Positions 54,342 through 63,525 of a stretch of DNA of 64,000 nt are shown in pieces (positions within the stretch are counted from its first letter, which is position 1; every line of letters starts with the position of its first letter). Made by a program: the position numbers and the translations under genes. Source of the DNA: UBA1127 sp034422455 (GTDB lineage Bacteria; Chloroflexota; Dehalococcoidia; Lucifugimonadales; UBA1127); assembly GCA_034422455.1 (NCBI GenBank), contig DAOUJQ010000011.1, forward strand, positions 62,001-126,000. The letters are read 5' to 3'. The notes under the pieces are model-generated. The model made no database searches and was not told where the DNA came from. It was given only the letters and a program-made list of their open reading frames with translations.

Positions 54342-55373
54342 ATGAAGGTTGGCATCCTGAACGTCACCGGCTACGCGGGCAGCGAGCTCGCGCGCATACT
54401 GGCGCACCATCCGGAGGCCGAGATGGTTGCCGTGACGGGGCGCAGCGCGGCCGGCCAGCGACTGGCGGAGGTCTTCCCGCACCTGGCCTCGACGGACCTC
54501 CCCATTACGGAGGAGATCGAGGAGAGTGTTGACATCGTCTTTTCCGCGCTGCCGCACAAGGCGAGCGCCGAGGCCTGCGGACCCTTCTACAAGCGCGGCG
54601 TCAAGGTCGTCGACATCAGCGCGGACTTCCGCCTGAAGAACCTGGAGGAGTACGAGTCCTGGTACAACGTGCAGCACCCCTTTCCTGAGCTGCTGGAGGA
54701 GGCCGTCTACGGCCTGACGGAGCTGCACCGCGAGGAGGTGGCGGCGTCCGGCCTCGTCGCGAACCCGGGCTGCTACCCCACGGGAGCCGTCCTCGCGATA
54801 GCGCCCGCCGTTCAGGCCGGCATCATTGCGCCCGACGTCGTCGTCGACGGCAAGTCGGGCGTGTCTGGGGCAGGCCGCGGGCTCGCGCTCGGCACCCATT
54901 ACTCCGAGGTGAACGAGAGCGTCCGCGCCTACTCGATGGACGGACACCGTCACCTGCCGGAGATCACGCAGGAGCTGCGCAAGGACGCGGACAGGGAGCC
55001 GCGGGTGACGTTCCTTCCCCACCTCATACCCATGACGCGCGGCATCCTCAGCAGTTGCTACGCCGACTTGAAGCCTGGCGCGCTGCCCAACGGCGGCGAG
55101 GCGGCCGCGGCGCTCTTCGAGGTCTACCGCGACTTCTACCGCGACGAGCCCTTCGTGAAGGTGGTGGACCAGCCGCCGCATACCAAGCACACGCTGGGCA
55201 ACAACGACTGCCTCGTGTACCCCACCATCGACCCTCGGACGGACAGGCTGACCGTCGTCAGCGCCATCGACAACCTCGTGAAGGGCGCGGCGGGGCAGGC
55301 GGTCCAGAACATGAACCTCATGTTTGGGTTGCCGGAGGGCATGGGGCTGGAAACCCTTGCCCTGTACCCGTAG
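54342..55373 (+). CDS. argC: N-acetyl-gamma-glutamyl-phosphate reductase
   Basis: A 343-residue ArgC, the NADPH-dependent reduction step of arginine synthesis. N-terminal Rossmann VGILNVTGYAGSELARIL and the active-site Cys in VANPGCYPTGA are intact, and the C-terminal NLVKGAAGQAVQNMN is typical. The next arg genes are not adjacent. The start ATG follows GGAGGACC. Confidence 0.96.
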   Translation: MKVGILNVTGYAGSELARILAHHPEAEMVAVTGRSAAGQRLAEVFPHLASTDLPITEEIEESVDIVFSALPHKASAEACGPFYKRGVKVVDISADFRLKNLEEYESWYNVQHPFPELLEEAVYGLTELHREEVAASGLVANPGCYPTGAVLAIAPAVQAGIIAPDVVVDGKSGVSGAGRGLALGTHYSEVNESVRAYSMDGHRHLPEITQELRKDADREPRVTFLPHLIPMTRGILSSCYADLKPGALPNGGEAAAALFEVYRDFYRDEPFVKVVDQPPHTKHTLGNNDCLVYPTIDPRTDRLTVVSAIDNLVKGAAGQAVQNMNLMFGLPEGMGLETLALYP

Positions 55374-55446
55374 CCAGCCCGATAATTGAAATGAGGGTCG
55401 TTGGGTTTCGACGCGGCTTTCACGCGCGAGACCGGCACGGTAGAAT

Positions 55447-55523
55447 GCCCCCATGGTCTAGCGGCCTAGGACGCCACCCTTTCAAGGTGGAGATCGCGGG
55501 TTCGAACCCCGCTGGGGGCACCA
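55447..55523 (+). tRNA. tRNA-Glu (anticodon TTC)
   Basis: A 77-base tRNA. GCCCCCA/TGGGGGC acceptor stem, anticodon loop CTTTCAA (TTC), normal T arm (CGGGTTCGAACCCCG) and encoded CCA. Confidence 0.96.
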
Positions 55524-55572
55524 CTTACCAACGCCGTTTCCGCTCCTTGAGCAATACATCCGAGGAATTCTT

Positions 55573-56301
55573 ATGACCACGAACGGGGAAGCCCCAGTTG
55601 TCGTCGCCAAGGACGTCCACAAGACCTACGCCTCCGGCCGCGTGGAGGTGCACGCCCTGCGAGGCGTGGACCTGAGCGTGGGACGCGGGGAGATGGTGGC
55701 CATTATGGGGCCCAGCGGGTGCGGGAAGACCACCCTGCTCAACTGCCTCTCCGGCCTTGACGACGTCGATTTGGGGGTCATCGCCATCGGCGGGCGGGAC
55801 CTGGCGCAGATGAAGGACACGGAGAAGACGCGCTACCGGGCCACCAAGATGGGCTACGTCTTCCAGTCCTTCAACCTGCTGCCTGTGCTCACGGCCCTGG
55901 AGAACGTGGAAATGCCGCTGCTGGTGTCCGGCGTCTCCTCCAAGGAATCGCGGAGCATGGCCATAGAGGCCCTGGGCCTGGTGGGACTGGGCGACTGGAC
56001 CGCCCACTATCCCTCGGAGCTCTCCGGTGGCCAGCAGCAGCGGGTGACTATCGCCCGGGCGTTGGTGAACCGGCCGGAGATCGTCTGGGCGGATGAGCCG
56101 ACGGGGAACCTGGACAGCGAAAACTCCGGGGAAGTGATGGACCTGCTGGTGAACCTGAACCGGGAACACCACGAGACGTTCATCATCGTCACTCACTCGG
56201 ACGCCGTGGCGGAGCGGGCGCACCGGACGGTGCGGATGCGGGACGGCCTGATCGTGGAGGACGGCGCTGCCGGCAGCGCCCCGGCGGGCGGAGCCGCATA
56301 G
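55573..56301 (+). CDS. ABC ATPase, MacB/LolD type
   Basis: A 242-residue ABC ATPase. Walker A GPSGCGKTTLLN, signature ELSGGQQQRVTIARAL and Walker B EIVWADEPTGNLD. The MacB/LolD family mark is QSFNLLPVLTALENVEMPLL. Its permease partner follows after 4 bases. Such pairs export or pull lipoproteins, peptides or siderophores; the substrate is unknown. Confidence 0.93.
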   Translation: MTTNGEAPVVVAKDVHKTYASGRVEVHALRGVDLSVGRGEMVAIMGPSGCGKTTLLNCLSGLDDVDLGVIAIGGRDLAQMKDTEKTRYRATKMGYVFQSFNLLPVLTALENVEMPLLVSGVSSKESRSMAIEALGLVGLGDWTAHYPSELSGGQQQRVTIARALVNRPEIVWADEPTGNLDSENSGEVMDLLVNLNREHHETFIIVTHSDAVAERAHRTVRMRDGLIVEDGAAGSAPAGGAA

Positions 56302-56305
56302 CTTC

Positions 56306-59300
56306 ATGGACGAACTGTTCGGCGCCCCTGTCACCAGCATCGCCGCCGTCCTGGCCATCGCCTTCGGCTGTGCAATGGCCTTTCTCCTCTACATCAACCT
56401 GCGCAACCCCATCCTGGTGCGCATGGCGTTCCGCAACGTGCTGCGACGACCGGGGCAGAGCCTCTTGATCCTGGTGGGCCTTATGCTGGCCACCGCCATC
56501 ATCTCCAGCGCGTTCACCATCGGCGACTCGGTCACCTTCAGCATCAAGCGCGTCGCCACGGACTCCCTTCGCTCGCTGGACGAGCTGGTGGTGGTGGACG
56601 AAGACTCGCCGCTGTGGGAGGGGCAGGCCGTGCCCGAGGGAATGCCGGAGGAGGCCTTCCGGGAACTGGCGCTCCTGCTGGATGCGGACCCGGACATCGA
56701 CGGAGCGGCGCCGGCCCTGACGGAGAACGTGGCCGTCATCAACCTGGCCGGCCGGCAGTTCGAGGCCGGTGCGCTGCTGACGGGCCTGGACCCTGCGCGG
56801 GCCGCGGCCTTCGAGGAGCTTTTGGACACCGAGGGCAACCCAGTGGACCTGGCCGCCCTGGGCCCGGATACCGCCTACATCACCAAGGACGGTGCAGAGG
56901 AGCTGCAGGTGGCCGCTGGCGAGTCTCTGAGCCTGGCCTTGGGCCCCGGGGCGCTGACCCCCATCACCGTCTCCGGCGTGGTGGACGGCGCATACGTCGG
57001 CAGTGGCACGGACGTTGTCCTGATGATGCCGCTGGACGCCGTTCAACGGCTTCTGGACCGTCCGGGGGAGCTCTCCTCCATCCTCATTTCCAACCGGGGC
57101 GACGCCTTCTCCGGCGCCGACCTGACGGACGCGGTAGTGGAGCGCTACGAAGACGTGCCCGCAGTCAGCGGCAGGGGCCTGGAGATCGTCCCCATCAAGC
57201 AGAACATCATCGATCAGGCGAATGAGGTGGGGAGCCTCTTCGTCTCCTTCTTCACCACATTTGGCCTCTTCTCCATCGGTGTGGGCCTGCTGCTGATCTT
57301 CCTGATCTTCTCCATGCTGGCCGCGGAGCGGAAGAGCGAGATGGGGATGGCCCGAGCGGTGGGGATGCAGCGGCAACACCTGGTGCGCATGTTCACCGTG
57401 GAGGGGGCAATCTACGGCATTGGCTCGGCCCTCATTGGCGCCGCCATCGGTGTCGGGCTGGGCTTCGTGCTGGTGGCGGCGGTAGCCGCGATCTTCAGCC
57501 AGGACCAGTCTACGAACTTCACCCTCTCGTCCCACGTGGAGCCGGTGAGCTTCCTCACCTCGTTTCTGGCGGGCGCGGTCCTGACCTTTGTCACCGTTGT
57601 GCTGGCCTCCCGGCGCATCAGTCGGCTCAACATCGTGCAGGCCATCCGCGACATCCCGGAGTCGCAAACGGCTCGACCGGGATGGCGCGGGCTGCTGCAG
57701 GGGCTGGCGGTGACGGGGCTGGGCGTCTTGCTGCTGCTCTCCGGTTTCCAGGCGGCGCATCTGACGGTCTTTGGGCTGGGGGTCTCCCTGATTCCCATCG
57801 GCATCGCGCTGCTGCTGCACTGGCGCCGCGTCCCGCAACGCTGGCCGCTCACCGGGCTGGGCGCAGTGCTGGTGGTCTTCTGGCTGCTCCCGGCCGGCTC
57901 CCTGGACTGGCTGAAGGAGGAGTGGAACCAGGACTTTACCGGGTTCTTTGTAAGCGGTACGCTGCTGGTGGCGGGCGCGGTGCTGGTGACGGTCAACAAC
58001 GCCTCCCTGGTCCTGGGTCTGGCGACCGCCACCGTGGGACGGTTTCGACGGCTCTCCCCCATCGTCAAGTCCGCCGTTGCGTACCCGCTGCGGTTTGCCT
58101 TCCGCACGGGTCTTTCCGTCGCCATGTTCGCCATCGTCATCTTCTCTGTGATCGTCATGGCGACGCTGCTGGAGGTCTTCGACAACCTGTTTGACGACCA
58201 ACAACGGTTGGCGGGAGGCTATGAGGTCATCGCCTTCACCCGAAGCGACCTGAACCCGGTGACGGACCTGCAGTCGGCGGTCGAGGCCAGCCCCGATCTG
58301 GCCTTTGTCGAGCGGGTGGACGGGGCGCCCTCCGTGGGCACCTTCCACACGGTGTACCGGGCCGATGCCCGCCTGTCATCGGACGACGGCGGGGAGTTCG
58401 CGGACACCGTCCTCACGGGCGTGGGCGCTGACTTCATCGCGTCCAACGAGTTCACCATCGCGCTGGCCGCCGAGGAGTACGTGACGGACGGGGAGGCGGA
58501 CAGCGCCGCCGTCTGGCGCGCCCTGCAGGCAGACCCGTCCCTGGCCGTGGTCAACGCCGTCCTGGTGCCGACCCGCAACAATTTCGCTTTCCAGGTGGCG
58601 TCGGACCGCTTCACCCTGAGCGGGGTCGAGGGCCTGTTCCAGGAGAACGAGGTCATGGCCCCGGTTGAGGTCACGGTCCGGGACCTGGACAGCGGCGGGT
58701 CGCTGGAACTGACGGTCATCGGCATGCTGGACCCCTTTGCGTCCGGCGACGGCGGGCCGATGCCCATTGGCTTCTACGCCTCTGAGGAGGCCTTTGGCCG
58801 GGAGGTGGACGCCACGCAGTTCTTCTTCAACCTGAACGGCGACGCCGCGGATGGGGCCGCCGCGATAGAGTCGGCCTTCTTCCAGCACGGCCTGGAGACC
58901 CTGAATGTGCGGGAGGCGATAGACACCCTCCAGGAGTCGCAGCGGGCCTTCTTCAACCTGCTCATCGGCTTCATGATGCTGGGGCTGGTGGTGGGCATTG
59001 CGGCGCTTGGGGTCATCAGTGCGCGGGCGGTGGTGGAGCGGCGCCATCAGATTGGCGTGCTGCGCGCCATCGGCTTCTCCCGCGGCATGGTGCAGGCGGC
59101 CTTCCTGGCGGAGTCGTCCTTCATCGCGTTGCTGGGCATTGGGCTTGGCCTGCTGCTGGGGCTGCTTTCCTCCGTCAACCTCATCAATGAGATCCGGGCG
59201 GACGAGCCGAACGTGGAGTTCGTCATCCCGTGGCTCAGGGTCTTCCTCATCGCCCTGGGGGCGTACGTCTTCTCCCTGCTGACCACATTCCTGCCGGCCC

Positions 59301-59347
59301 GGGAGGCGTCCCGGGTGGCCCCGGCGGACGCGCTCCGCTACGAGTAG
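56306..59347 (+). CDS. FtsX/MacB-type ABC permease, two-domain
   Basis: A 1013-residue permease with two FtsX-like units. The first has an N-terminal helix (AAVLAIAFGCAMAFLLYINL), a second (SLLILVGLMLATAIISSAFT), an extracytoplasmic domain and a helix group at about 300-420. The second begins near residue 580 (GLSVAMFAIVIFSVIVMATL) and has C-terminal helices near 890-1000 with SARAVVERRHQIGVLRAIGF. Fused double permeases like this belong to the exporters of lipoproteins and peptides. It is encoded next to its ATPase. Confidence 0.9.
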   Translation: MDELFGAPVTSIAAVLAIAFGCAMAFLLYINLRNPILVRMAFRNVLRRPGQSLLILVGLMLATAIISSAFTIGDSVTFSIKRVATDSLRSLDELVVVDEDSPLWEGQAVPEGMPEEAFRELALLLDADPDIDGAAPALTENVAVINLAGRQFEAGALLTGLDPARAAAFEELLDTEGNPVDLAALGPDTAYITKDGAEELQVAAGESLSLALGPGALTPITVSGVVDGAYVGSGTDVVLMMPLDAVQRLLDRPGELSSILISNRGDAFSGADLTDAVVERYEDVPAVSGRGLEIVPIKQNIIDQANEVGSLFVSFFTTFGLFSIGVGLLLIFLIFSMLAAERKSEMGMARAVGMQRQHLVRMFTVEGAIYGIGSALIGAAIGVGLGFVLVAAVAAIFSQDQSTNFTLSSHVEPVSFLTSFLAGAVLTFVTVVLASRRISRLNIVQAIRDIPESQTARPGWRGLLQGLAVTGLGVLLLLSGFQAAHLTVFGLGVSLIPIGIALLLHWRRVPQRWPLTGLGAVLVVFWLLPAGSLDWLKEEWNQDFTGFFVSGTLLVAGAVLVTVNNASLVLGLATATVGRFRRLSPIVKSAVAYPLRFAFRTGLSVAMFAIVIFSVIVMATLLEVFDNLFDDQQRLAGGYEVIAFTRSDLNPVTDLQSAVEASPDLAFVERVDGAPSVGTFHTVYRADARLSSDDGGEFADTVLTGVGADFIASNEFTIALAAEEYVTDGEADSAAVWRALQADPSLAVVNAVLVPTRNNFAFQVASDRFTLSGVEGLFQENEVMAPVEVTVRDLDSGGSLELTVIGMLDPFASGDGGPMPIGFYASEEAFGREVDATQFFFNLNGDAADGAAAIESAFFQHGLETLNVREAIDTLQESQRAFFNLLIGFMMLGLVVGIAALGVISARAVVERRHQIGVLRAIGFSRGMVQAAFLAESSFIALLGIGLGLLLGLLSSVNLINEIRADEPNVEFVIPWLRVFLIALGAYVFSLLTTFLPAREASRVAPADALRYE

Positions 59348-59367
59348 CCGGCGACAGGGCAGCCCCC

Positions 59368-59414
59368 TTCGACAGGCTCAGGACAGGCTTCAACGGCTCA
59401 GGGTGAACGGGAGG
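59368..59414. repeat. Dispersed repeat, degenerate tandem
   Basis: CCTTCGACAGGCTCAGGACA followed by CAACGGCTCAGGGTGAACGG: two partial units of the dispersed family in tandem. Confidence 0.6.
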
Positions 59415-59795
59415 CTACCCCCGCTCCAGCAGCTCGATGCGGATGTTGCCGGGCGCCTTGACGAAGGCGATCTTGACGCCCGGACGGAGCTGGAAGGGCT
59501 CGGTGGAGAACTCGGCGCCCTTGGCCTTCAGCTCCTCCGCGGCGGCGAAGATGTCGTCCACCCGCAGGCCGAAGTGGTCGAGGCCCGTGTAGGGCTCGCT
59601 GGGGCCCTCGGGCACGTTGTCCCCGGCGCGGGCGATGAAGATGGTGAGGCCGTTGAGGTCGAGATCCACGCGCGGCTGGCCGTCGCTCTGGACGGACTCA
59701 AGCACCTCGGCGCCGAACATCGTCTCGAAATAGCGCGCGGTGGCCATGGGGTCCCGGCTGCGCAGGTGCATATGGTCATACGTGTACACGGTCAT
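59415..59795 (-). CDS. VOC (glyoxalase-like) protein
   Basis: A 126-residue single-domain VOC protein of the glyoxalase/bleomycin-resistance fold. It has the typical DHMHLRSRDPMATARYFETM and DHFGLRVDD metal-binding His/Glu positions (H/E, E). The ATG at 59795 has GGAGGG upstream; the longer frame is rejected. It diverges from the Rieske oxygenase gene. Confidence 0.88.
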   Translation of the reverse strand: MTVYTYDHMHLRSRDPMATARYFETMFGAEVLESVQSDGQPRVDLDLNGLTIFIARAGDNVPEGPSEPYTGLDHFGLRVDDIFAAAEELKAKGAEFSTEPFQLRPGVKIAFVKAPGNIRIELLERG

Positions 59796-59905
59796 GGCGT
59801 CCCTCCTTGGCGCGGAGGCTAGCACGGCGGCCGTGGAGGGGCAAGCTGCGTTCTTGACACCCTTATGTCCGCTTCCTAGACTGCGAATAACAAGAACTGG
59901 AGGCT

Positions 59906-61225
59906 ATGATGCTCTCACAGCACGACAACGAGACCCTCACCCGCGTGGGCCCGGGCACGCCGATGGGCGACCTGCTGCGCGAGTACTGGATTCCCGCGCT
60001 GCTCTCGACCGAGCTTCCGGGGCCTGACAGCGACCCCGTGCGGGTGCGGCTGCTGGGCGAAGACCTCGTCGCCTTCCGCGACACCAACGACGAGTTGGGG
60101 CTCATCGACAACTACTGCCCGCACCGGCGCGCGAGCCTCTTTTTCGGGCGCAACGAGGAGTGCGGCATCCGGTGCGTGTACCACGGCTGGAAGTTCGACG
60201 TGAACGGCGACTGCGTCGACATGCCGTCGGAGCCCGCCGAAAGCAACTTCAAGGACAAGGTCAAGATCAAGGCGTACAAGATGGCCGAGCGAAACGGCAT
60301 GATATGGGCCTACATGGGCCCGCGACAGGTCCCGCCGCCGCTGCCGGACATCGAGCCGAACATGATGGAGGACAGCGTCGACAACAACTCGGCCGGCCTG
60401 CGCGAGTGCAACTGGGTGCAGGCGATGGAGGGCGATATCGACACGGCGCACCTGAGCTTCCTTCACCTGGGCAAAGTGTCTGTAGAGAACGTCCAGCCCG
60501 GCACCTTCGACTACTACAACCAGAAGGACAAGGCGCCCCACTACAAGATCGTCGAGACGGACTACGGCACCATGTACGGCGCCTACCGGCCGGCTGAGGA
60601 GGACACCTACTACTGGCGCATCGCGCAGTTCATGATGCCCTTCTACACCATCCCGCCGGAGGGCCGCCTGGGGCAGAAGATCGGCGTGCGGTGCTGGGTG
60701 CCGGTGGACGACAACCACACGATGTTCATGAGCATGTCCATCCGCAACACCAACAGCTCGATGGCGCGCAAGGACGCAAGCGGGAACCCTATCGTTGGGC
60801 TGGGCGGCGCGCGCGGGAAGCTCCCGGATGGGACGGGCTGGCTGGAGCGGCACCGCTTCGAGGCCAACAAGGAGAACGACTACTACATCGACCGGGAAGC
60901 GCAGAAAGGCAAGAGCTTCACGGGCATCGCGGGCATCCACATGCAGGACCAGGCGATCACGGAGAGCATGGACCCCATCGTCGACCGCACACGGGAGCGG
61001 CTCGGCACCAGCGACGGCATGATCATCAAGACGCGCCAGCGCCTCATCAACGCGGCGCGGTCGCTGCAGGAGGGCGTGCCCGCGCCGGCGGTCGATACCC
61101 CCGAGGTCTACCGCGTCCGCTCCGGCGGCGTCATCCTGCCGCGGGAGGCCGACTGGCTGGAGGCGACAGAGGAGTTGCGCAAGGCGTTCGTCGTCCACCC
61201 CGGCATCGAGAACACAACGTCCTAA
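59906..61225 (+). CDS. Rieske [2Fe-2S] ring-hydroxylating oxygenase
   Basis: A 439-residue Rieske oxygenase, phthalate-dioxygenase-like. The [2Fe-2S] ligands are in CPHRRASLFFG and CVYHGWKF (Cys-x-His and Cys-x2-His). The mononuclear iron His/His/Asp are in EGDIDTAHLSFLH. It should hydroxylate or demethylate aromatic or heterocyclic substrates, with an unknown reductase, none of which is encoded nearby. Such oxygenases are numerous in SAR202-type genomes. Length is normal. Confidence 0.93.
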   Translation: MMLSQHDNETLTRVGPGTPMGDLLREYWIPALLSTELPGPDSDPVRVRLLGEDLVAFRDTNDELGLIDNYCPHRRASLFFGRNEECGIRCVYHGWKFDVNGDCVDMPSEPAESNFKDKVKIKAYKMAERNGMIWAYMGPRQVPPPLPDIEPNMMEDSVDNNSAGLRECNWVQAMEGDIDTAHLSFLHLGKVSVENVQPGTFDYYNQKDKAPHYKIVETDYGTMYGAYRPAEEDTYYWRIAQFMMPFYTIPPEGRLGQKIGVRCWVPVDDNHTMFMSMSIRNTNSSMARKDASGNPIVGLGGARGKLPDGTGWLERHRFEANKENDYYIDREAQKGKSFTGIAGIHMQDQAITESMDPIVDRTRERLGTSDGMIIKTRQRLINAARSLQEGVPAPAVDTPEVYRVRSGGVILPREADWLEATEELRKAFVVHPGIENTTS

Positions 61226-61245
61226 TCTCAGACTGGCACGGTCGC

Positions 61246-61280
61246 AAGAGGGGCGTACACCGCAAGGTGGCGCCCCTCTT
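61246..61280 (+). terminator. Hairpin after the Rieske gene
   Basis: AAGAGGGGCG and CGCCCCTCTT form a perfect 10-bp stem with a 15-base loop, 20 bases past the stop. The T tail is weak (TTCC). Confidence 0.65.
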
Positions 61281-61395
61281 CCTTGACCCATTCGACCTCG
61301 GAATAGTGTAATTCCGTTTGCGGTATTGCGCCCGTTCGCCCTCACTTCGTACACTGGAATGGTCACGGTTAACCTCTGGGATTGGAAGCACCGAA

Positions 61396-62373
61396 TTGAA
61401 CGAATGGGCTATTTATGCGTCTGGAATCTCCCGTGATTTTGGCGCCGTAAAGGCGGTCAACGGGGTTGACCTCGCCATCCCCAGGGGCGAGGTGTACGGC
61501 TTCCTGGGACCCAACGGCGCGGGCAAGACGACGCTGGTGCGCATGCTGATCACGCTGCTGTTGCCCACCGCCGGGCAGGCGTGGGTCGCCGGCCGCGAAC
61601 TGGTCTCGGAGGCGGAGGAGATCCGGCTGCGCATCGGCGCGGCGCTGCAGGAGACGGCGCTCGACCCCAAGCAGACGGGCATCGAGTTCCTGCGGCTACA
61701 GGGCTTCCTGTACGGTCTCACCGGGCGGCAGGTGCGGCAGCGCGTAAATGACCTGGAGTCGCTGGTGGACATCGGCGACGCCATCGGGCGGAGCATCAGC
61801 ACGTACTCGGGCGGGATGAAGCGCAGGCTGGACCTGGCGGCGGCCATGATCCACAACCCGGAGATACTGTTCCTGGACGAGCCGACGACCGGGCTTGACC
61901 CTCTCAGCCGGAGCCGCGTGTGGGAAGAGGTGCGGCGGGTCAACCAAGACATGGGCGTCACCATCTTCCTGACGACGCAGTACCTGGAGGAGGCCGACGC
62001 GCTTGCGGACCGGGTCGGCATCATCAACCAGGGCGTCCTTGCCGCCGAGGGCACGCCCGCGGAGCTGAAGCGCTCCATGGGCGCGGACGTCATCATCGCA
62101 GACGTCGAGGGAGACGCGGAGACGGCGAAGTCGGCCGTGGCCGGTTTGCAGGACATCGAGCGGGTAGACGCGTACGGCACGCAGGTGGTGGTGCGGGTGT
62201 CCAACGGAGCGGCGCGCATCGGCGCCGTAGCGCTGGCGCTCAACCAGAACGGAGTGGAAGTGCGGGAGATCCGCATGCGCACCCCGACACTGGACGATGT
62301 GTTCCTGAGCGTCACCGGCGAGCGATTCGAAGAGGTTGGAACAGAGGAGACAGACGATGGCCAGCAGGGTTGA
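61396..62373 (+). CDS. ABC transporter ATPase, DrrA-like
   Basis: A 325-residue ABC ATPase of the DrrA (multidrug export) family. Walker A FLGPNGAGKTTLV, signature YSGGMKRRLDLAAAM, Walker B ILFLDEPTTGLDP. The TTG at 61396 is the likely start since the earlier frame is non-coding in feel. It overlaps the permease start by 17 bases. The substrate is unknown. Confidence 0.9.
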   Translation: MNEWAIYASGISRDFGAVKAVNGVDLAIPRGEVYGFLGPNGAGKTTLVRMLITLLLPTAGQAWVAGRELVSEAEEIRLRIGAALQETALDPKQTGIEFLRLQGFLYGLTGRQVRQRVNDLESLVDIGDAIGRSISTYSGGMKRRLDLAAAMIHNPEILFLDEPTTGLDPLSRSRVWEEVRRVNQDMGVTIFLTTQYLEEADALADRVGIINQGVLAAEGTPAELKRSMGADVIIADVEGDAETAKSAVAGLQDIERVDAYGTQVVVRVSNGAARIGAVALALNQNGVEVREIRMRTPTLDDVFLSVTGERFEEVGTEETDDGQQG

Positions 62374-63157
62374 GGCCGCGCCGGTCCAGGCGCGCCACGC
62401 GGGGTTCCACCGGGACATCATGTCGGTCGCCGGACGTGCGCTGCGATCGATACCCAGGGACCCGGAGGCGGTCTACCCCGCGCTGGTCATCCCGATATTC
62501 TTCTTTGCCGTCAACATCGGCGCGCTGCAGGACCTCGCCCAAGAGATCCCCGGGCTCGACTACAAAGCCTTCCAGCTGCCGGTTGCAATCGTCTTTGCGG
62601 TAACCGGCATCTCGCGGGCCATCACGCTGGTCACGGACATCCAGACCGGCTACTTCGACCGGCTCGCGCTGACCCCCGTAAGCCGGCTCACGCTGCTGCT
62701 GGGTCTCATGGTGGCCGACTTCGCCCTCGTGGTCGCCCTCACGATTCCGGTATTGTGCTTGGGGTTCATTGTGGGAGTCCGGTTTGAGAGCGGTCTGCTC
62801 GGTATGCTCCTCTTCATCCTGATGTCGGGCGCCTGGGGGTTGGTGTTCACCGGGTTCCCGTACTCCATTGCGCTGAAGACGGGCAACCCGGCAGCGGTCA
62901 ACGTCAGCTTCCTTCTCTTCTTCCCGTTCATCTTCCTGACCACGATCTTCGTGCCGCTGGAGGCGATGACCGGCTGGCTCCAAGCCATCGCCACCTACAA
63001 CCCCGTCACCTACCTGCTGGAGGGCCTGCGCTCGCTGGTGACCGACGGCTGGGACTGGCCCGCAATCCTGATGGGCATGGGGGCCATCGCGCTGGTGGGC
63101 GCGGTCAGCATGACGCTGGCGTTCCTCGCGTTCGTCGGTCGCGCGCGGCGGAGCTAG
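62357..63157 (+). CDS. ABC-2 type permease, DrrB-like
   Basis: A 266-residue membrane protein with about six helices and the ABC-2 pattern (MSVAGRALRSIPRDPEAVYP at the first coupling helix; NPAAVNVSFLLFFPFIFLTT). The ATG at 62357 has GAGGAG upstream. Partner of the DrrA-like ATPase. No other transport or biosynthesis gene next to it. Confidence 0.9.
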   Translation: MASRVEAAPVQARHAGFHRDIMSVAGRALRSIPRDPEAVYPALVIPIFFFAVNIGALQDLAQEIPGLDYKAFQLPVAIVFAVTGISRAITLVTDIQTGYFDRLALTPVSRLTLLLGLMVADFALVVALTIPVLCLGFIVGVRFESGLLGMLLFILMSGAWGLVFTGFPYSIALKTGNPAAVNVSFLLFFPFIFLTTIFVPLEAMTGWLQAIATYNPVTYLLEGLRSLVTDGWDWPAILMGMGAIALVGAVSMTLAFLAFVGRARRS

Positions 63158-63251
63158 GCGGCGCACCCGGCGGCCCTGCCATAGCTGAACTGCGGTTGTT
63201 AACGGGAAACAACCCTCACCGGTCGTAGCTGTGGCGAAGTTGTTTCGGATT

Positions 63252-63298
63252 CAACCTCGTATTTGCTTTGCGTTGCTCCAGATACGAGGTTGTTTTTT
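63252..63298 (+). terminator. Strong Rho-independent terminator
   Basis: CAACCTCGTAT and ATACGAGGTTG form a perfect 11-bp stem with a 19-base loop, followed by TTTTTT. It ends the transporter operon. Confidence 0.9.
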
Positions 63299-63525
63299 CA
63301 CTCTGTTTTGCTGCTCCTTTCATACTGGCTGCCGGGCCAGTGGAGGCTCCTCGGGCGACTTGTGAACCCGGCTGTGAAGAACGGTAGCGGAGCGCGCCGG
63401 ACTGGGGCAATGGGTTGGTGGCAGGGTTTACCTTATGCGGACATTCCCTACGAGGGGGAACCTCGCACCGCCACAACCGCCGTGCTATCATGGCGCGGCA
63501 CTCTACCCAGACAGAGGAGCGTTCT

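Noticed and set aside
56189..58348. 719-residue minus-strand frame
   Set aside because: Antisense of the large permease; Gln/His/Arg-rich artefact.
59915..61366. 483-residue minus-strand frame
   Set aside because: Antisense of the Rieske oxygenase.
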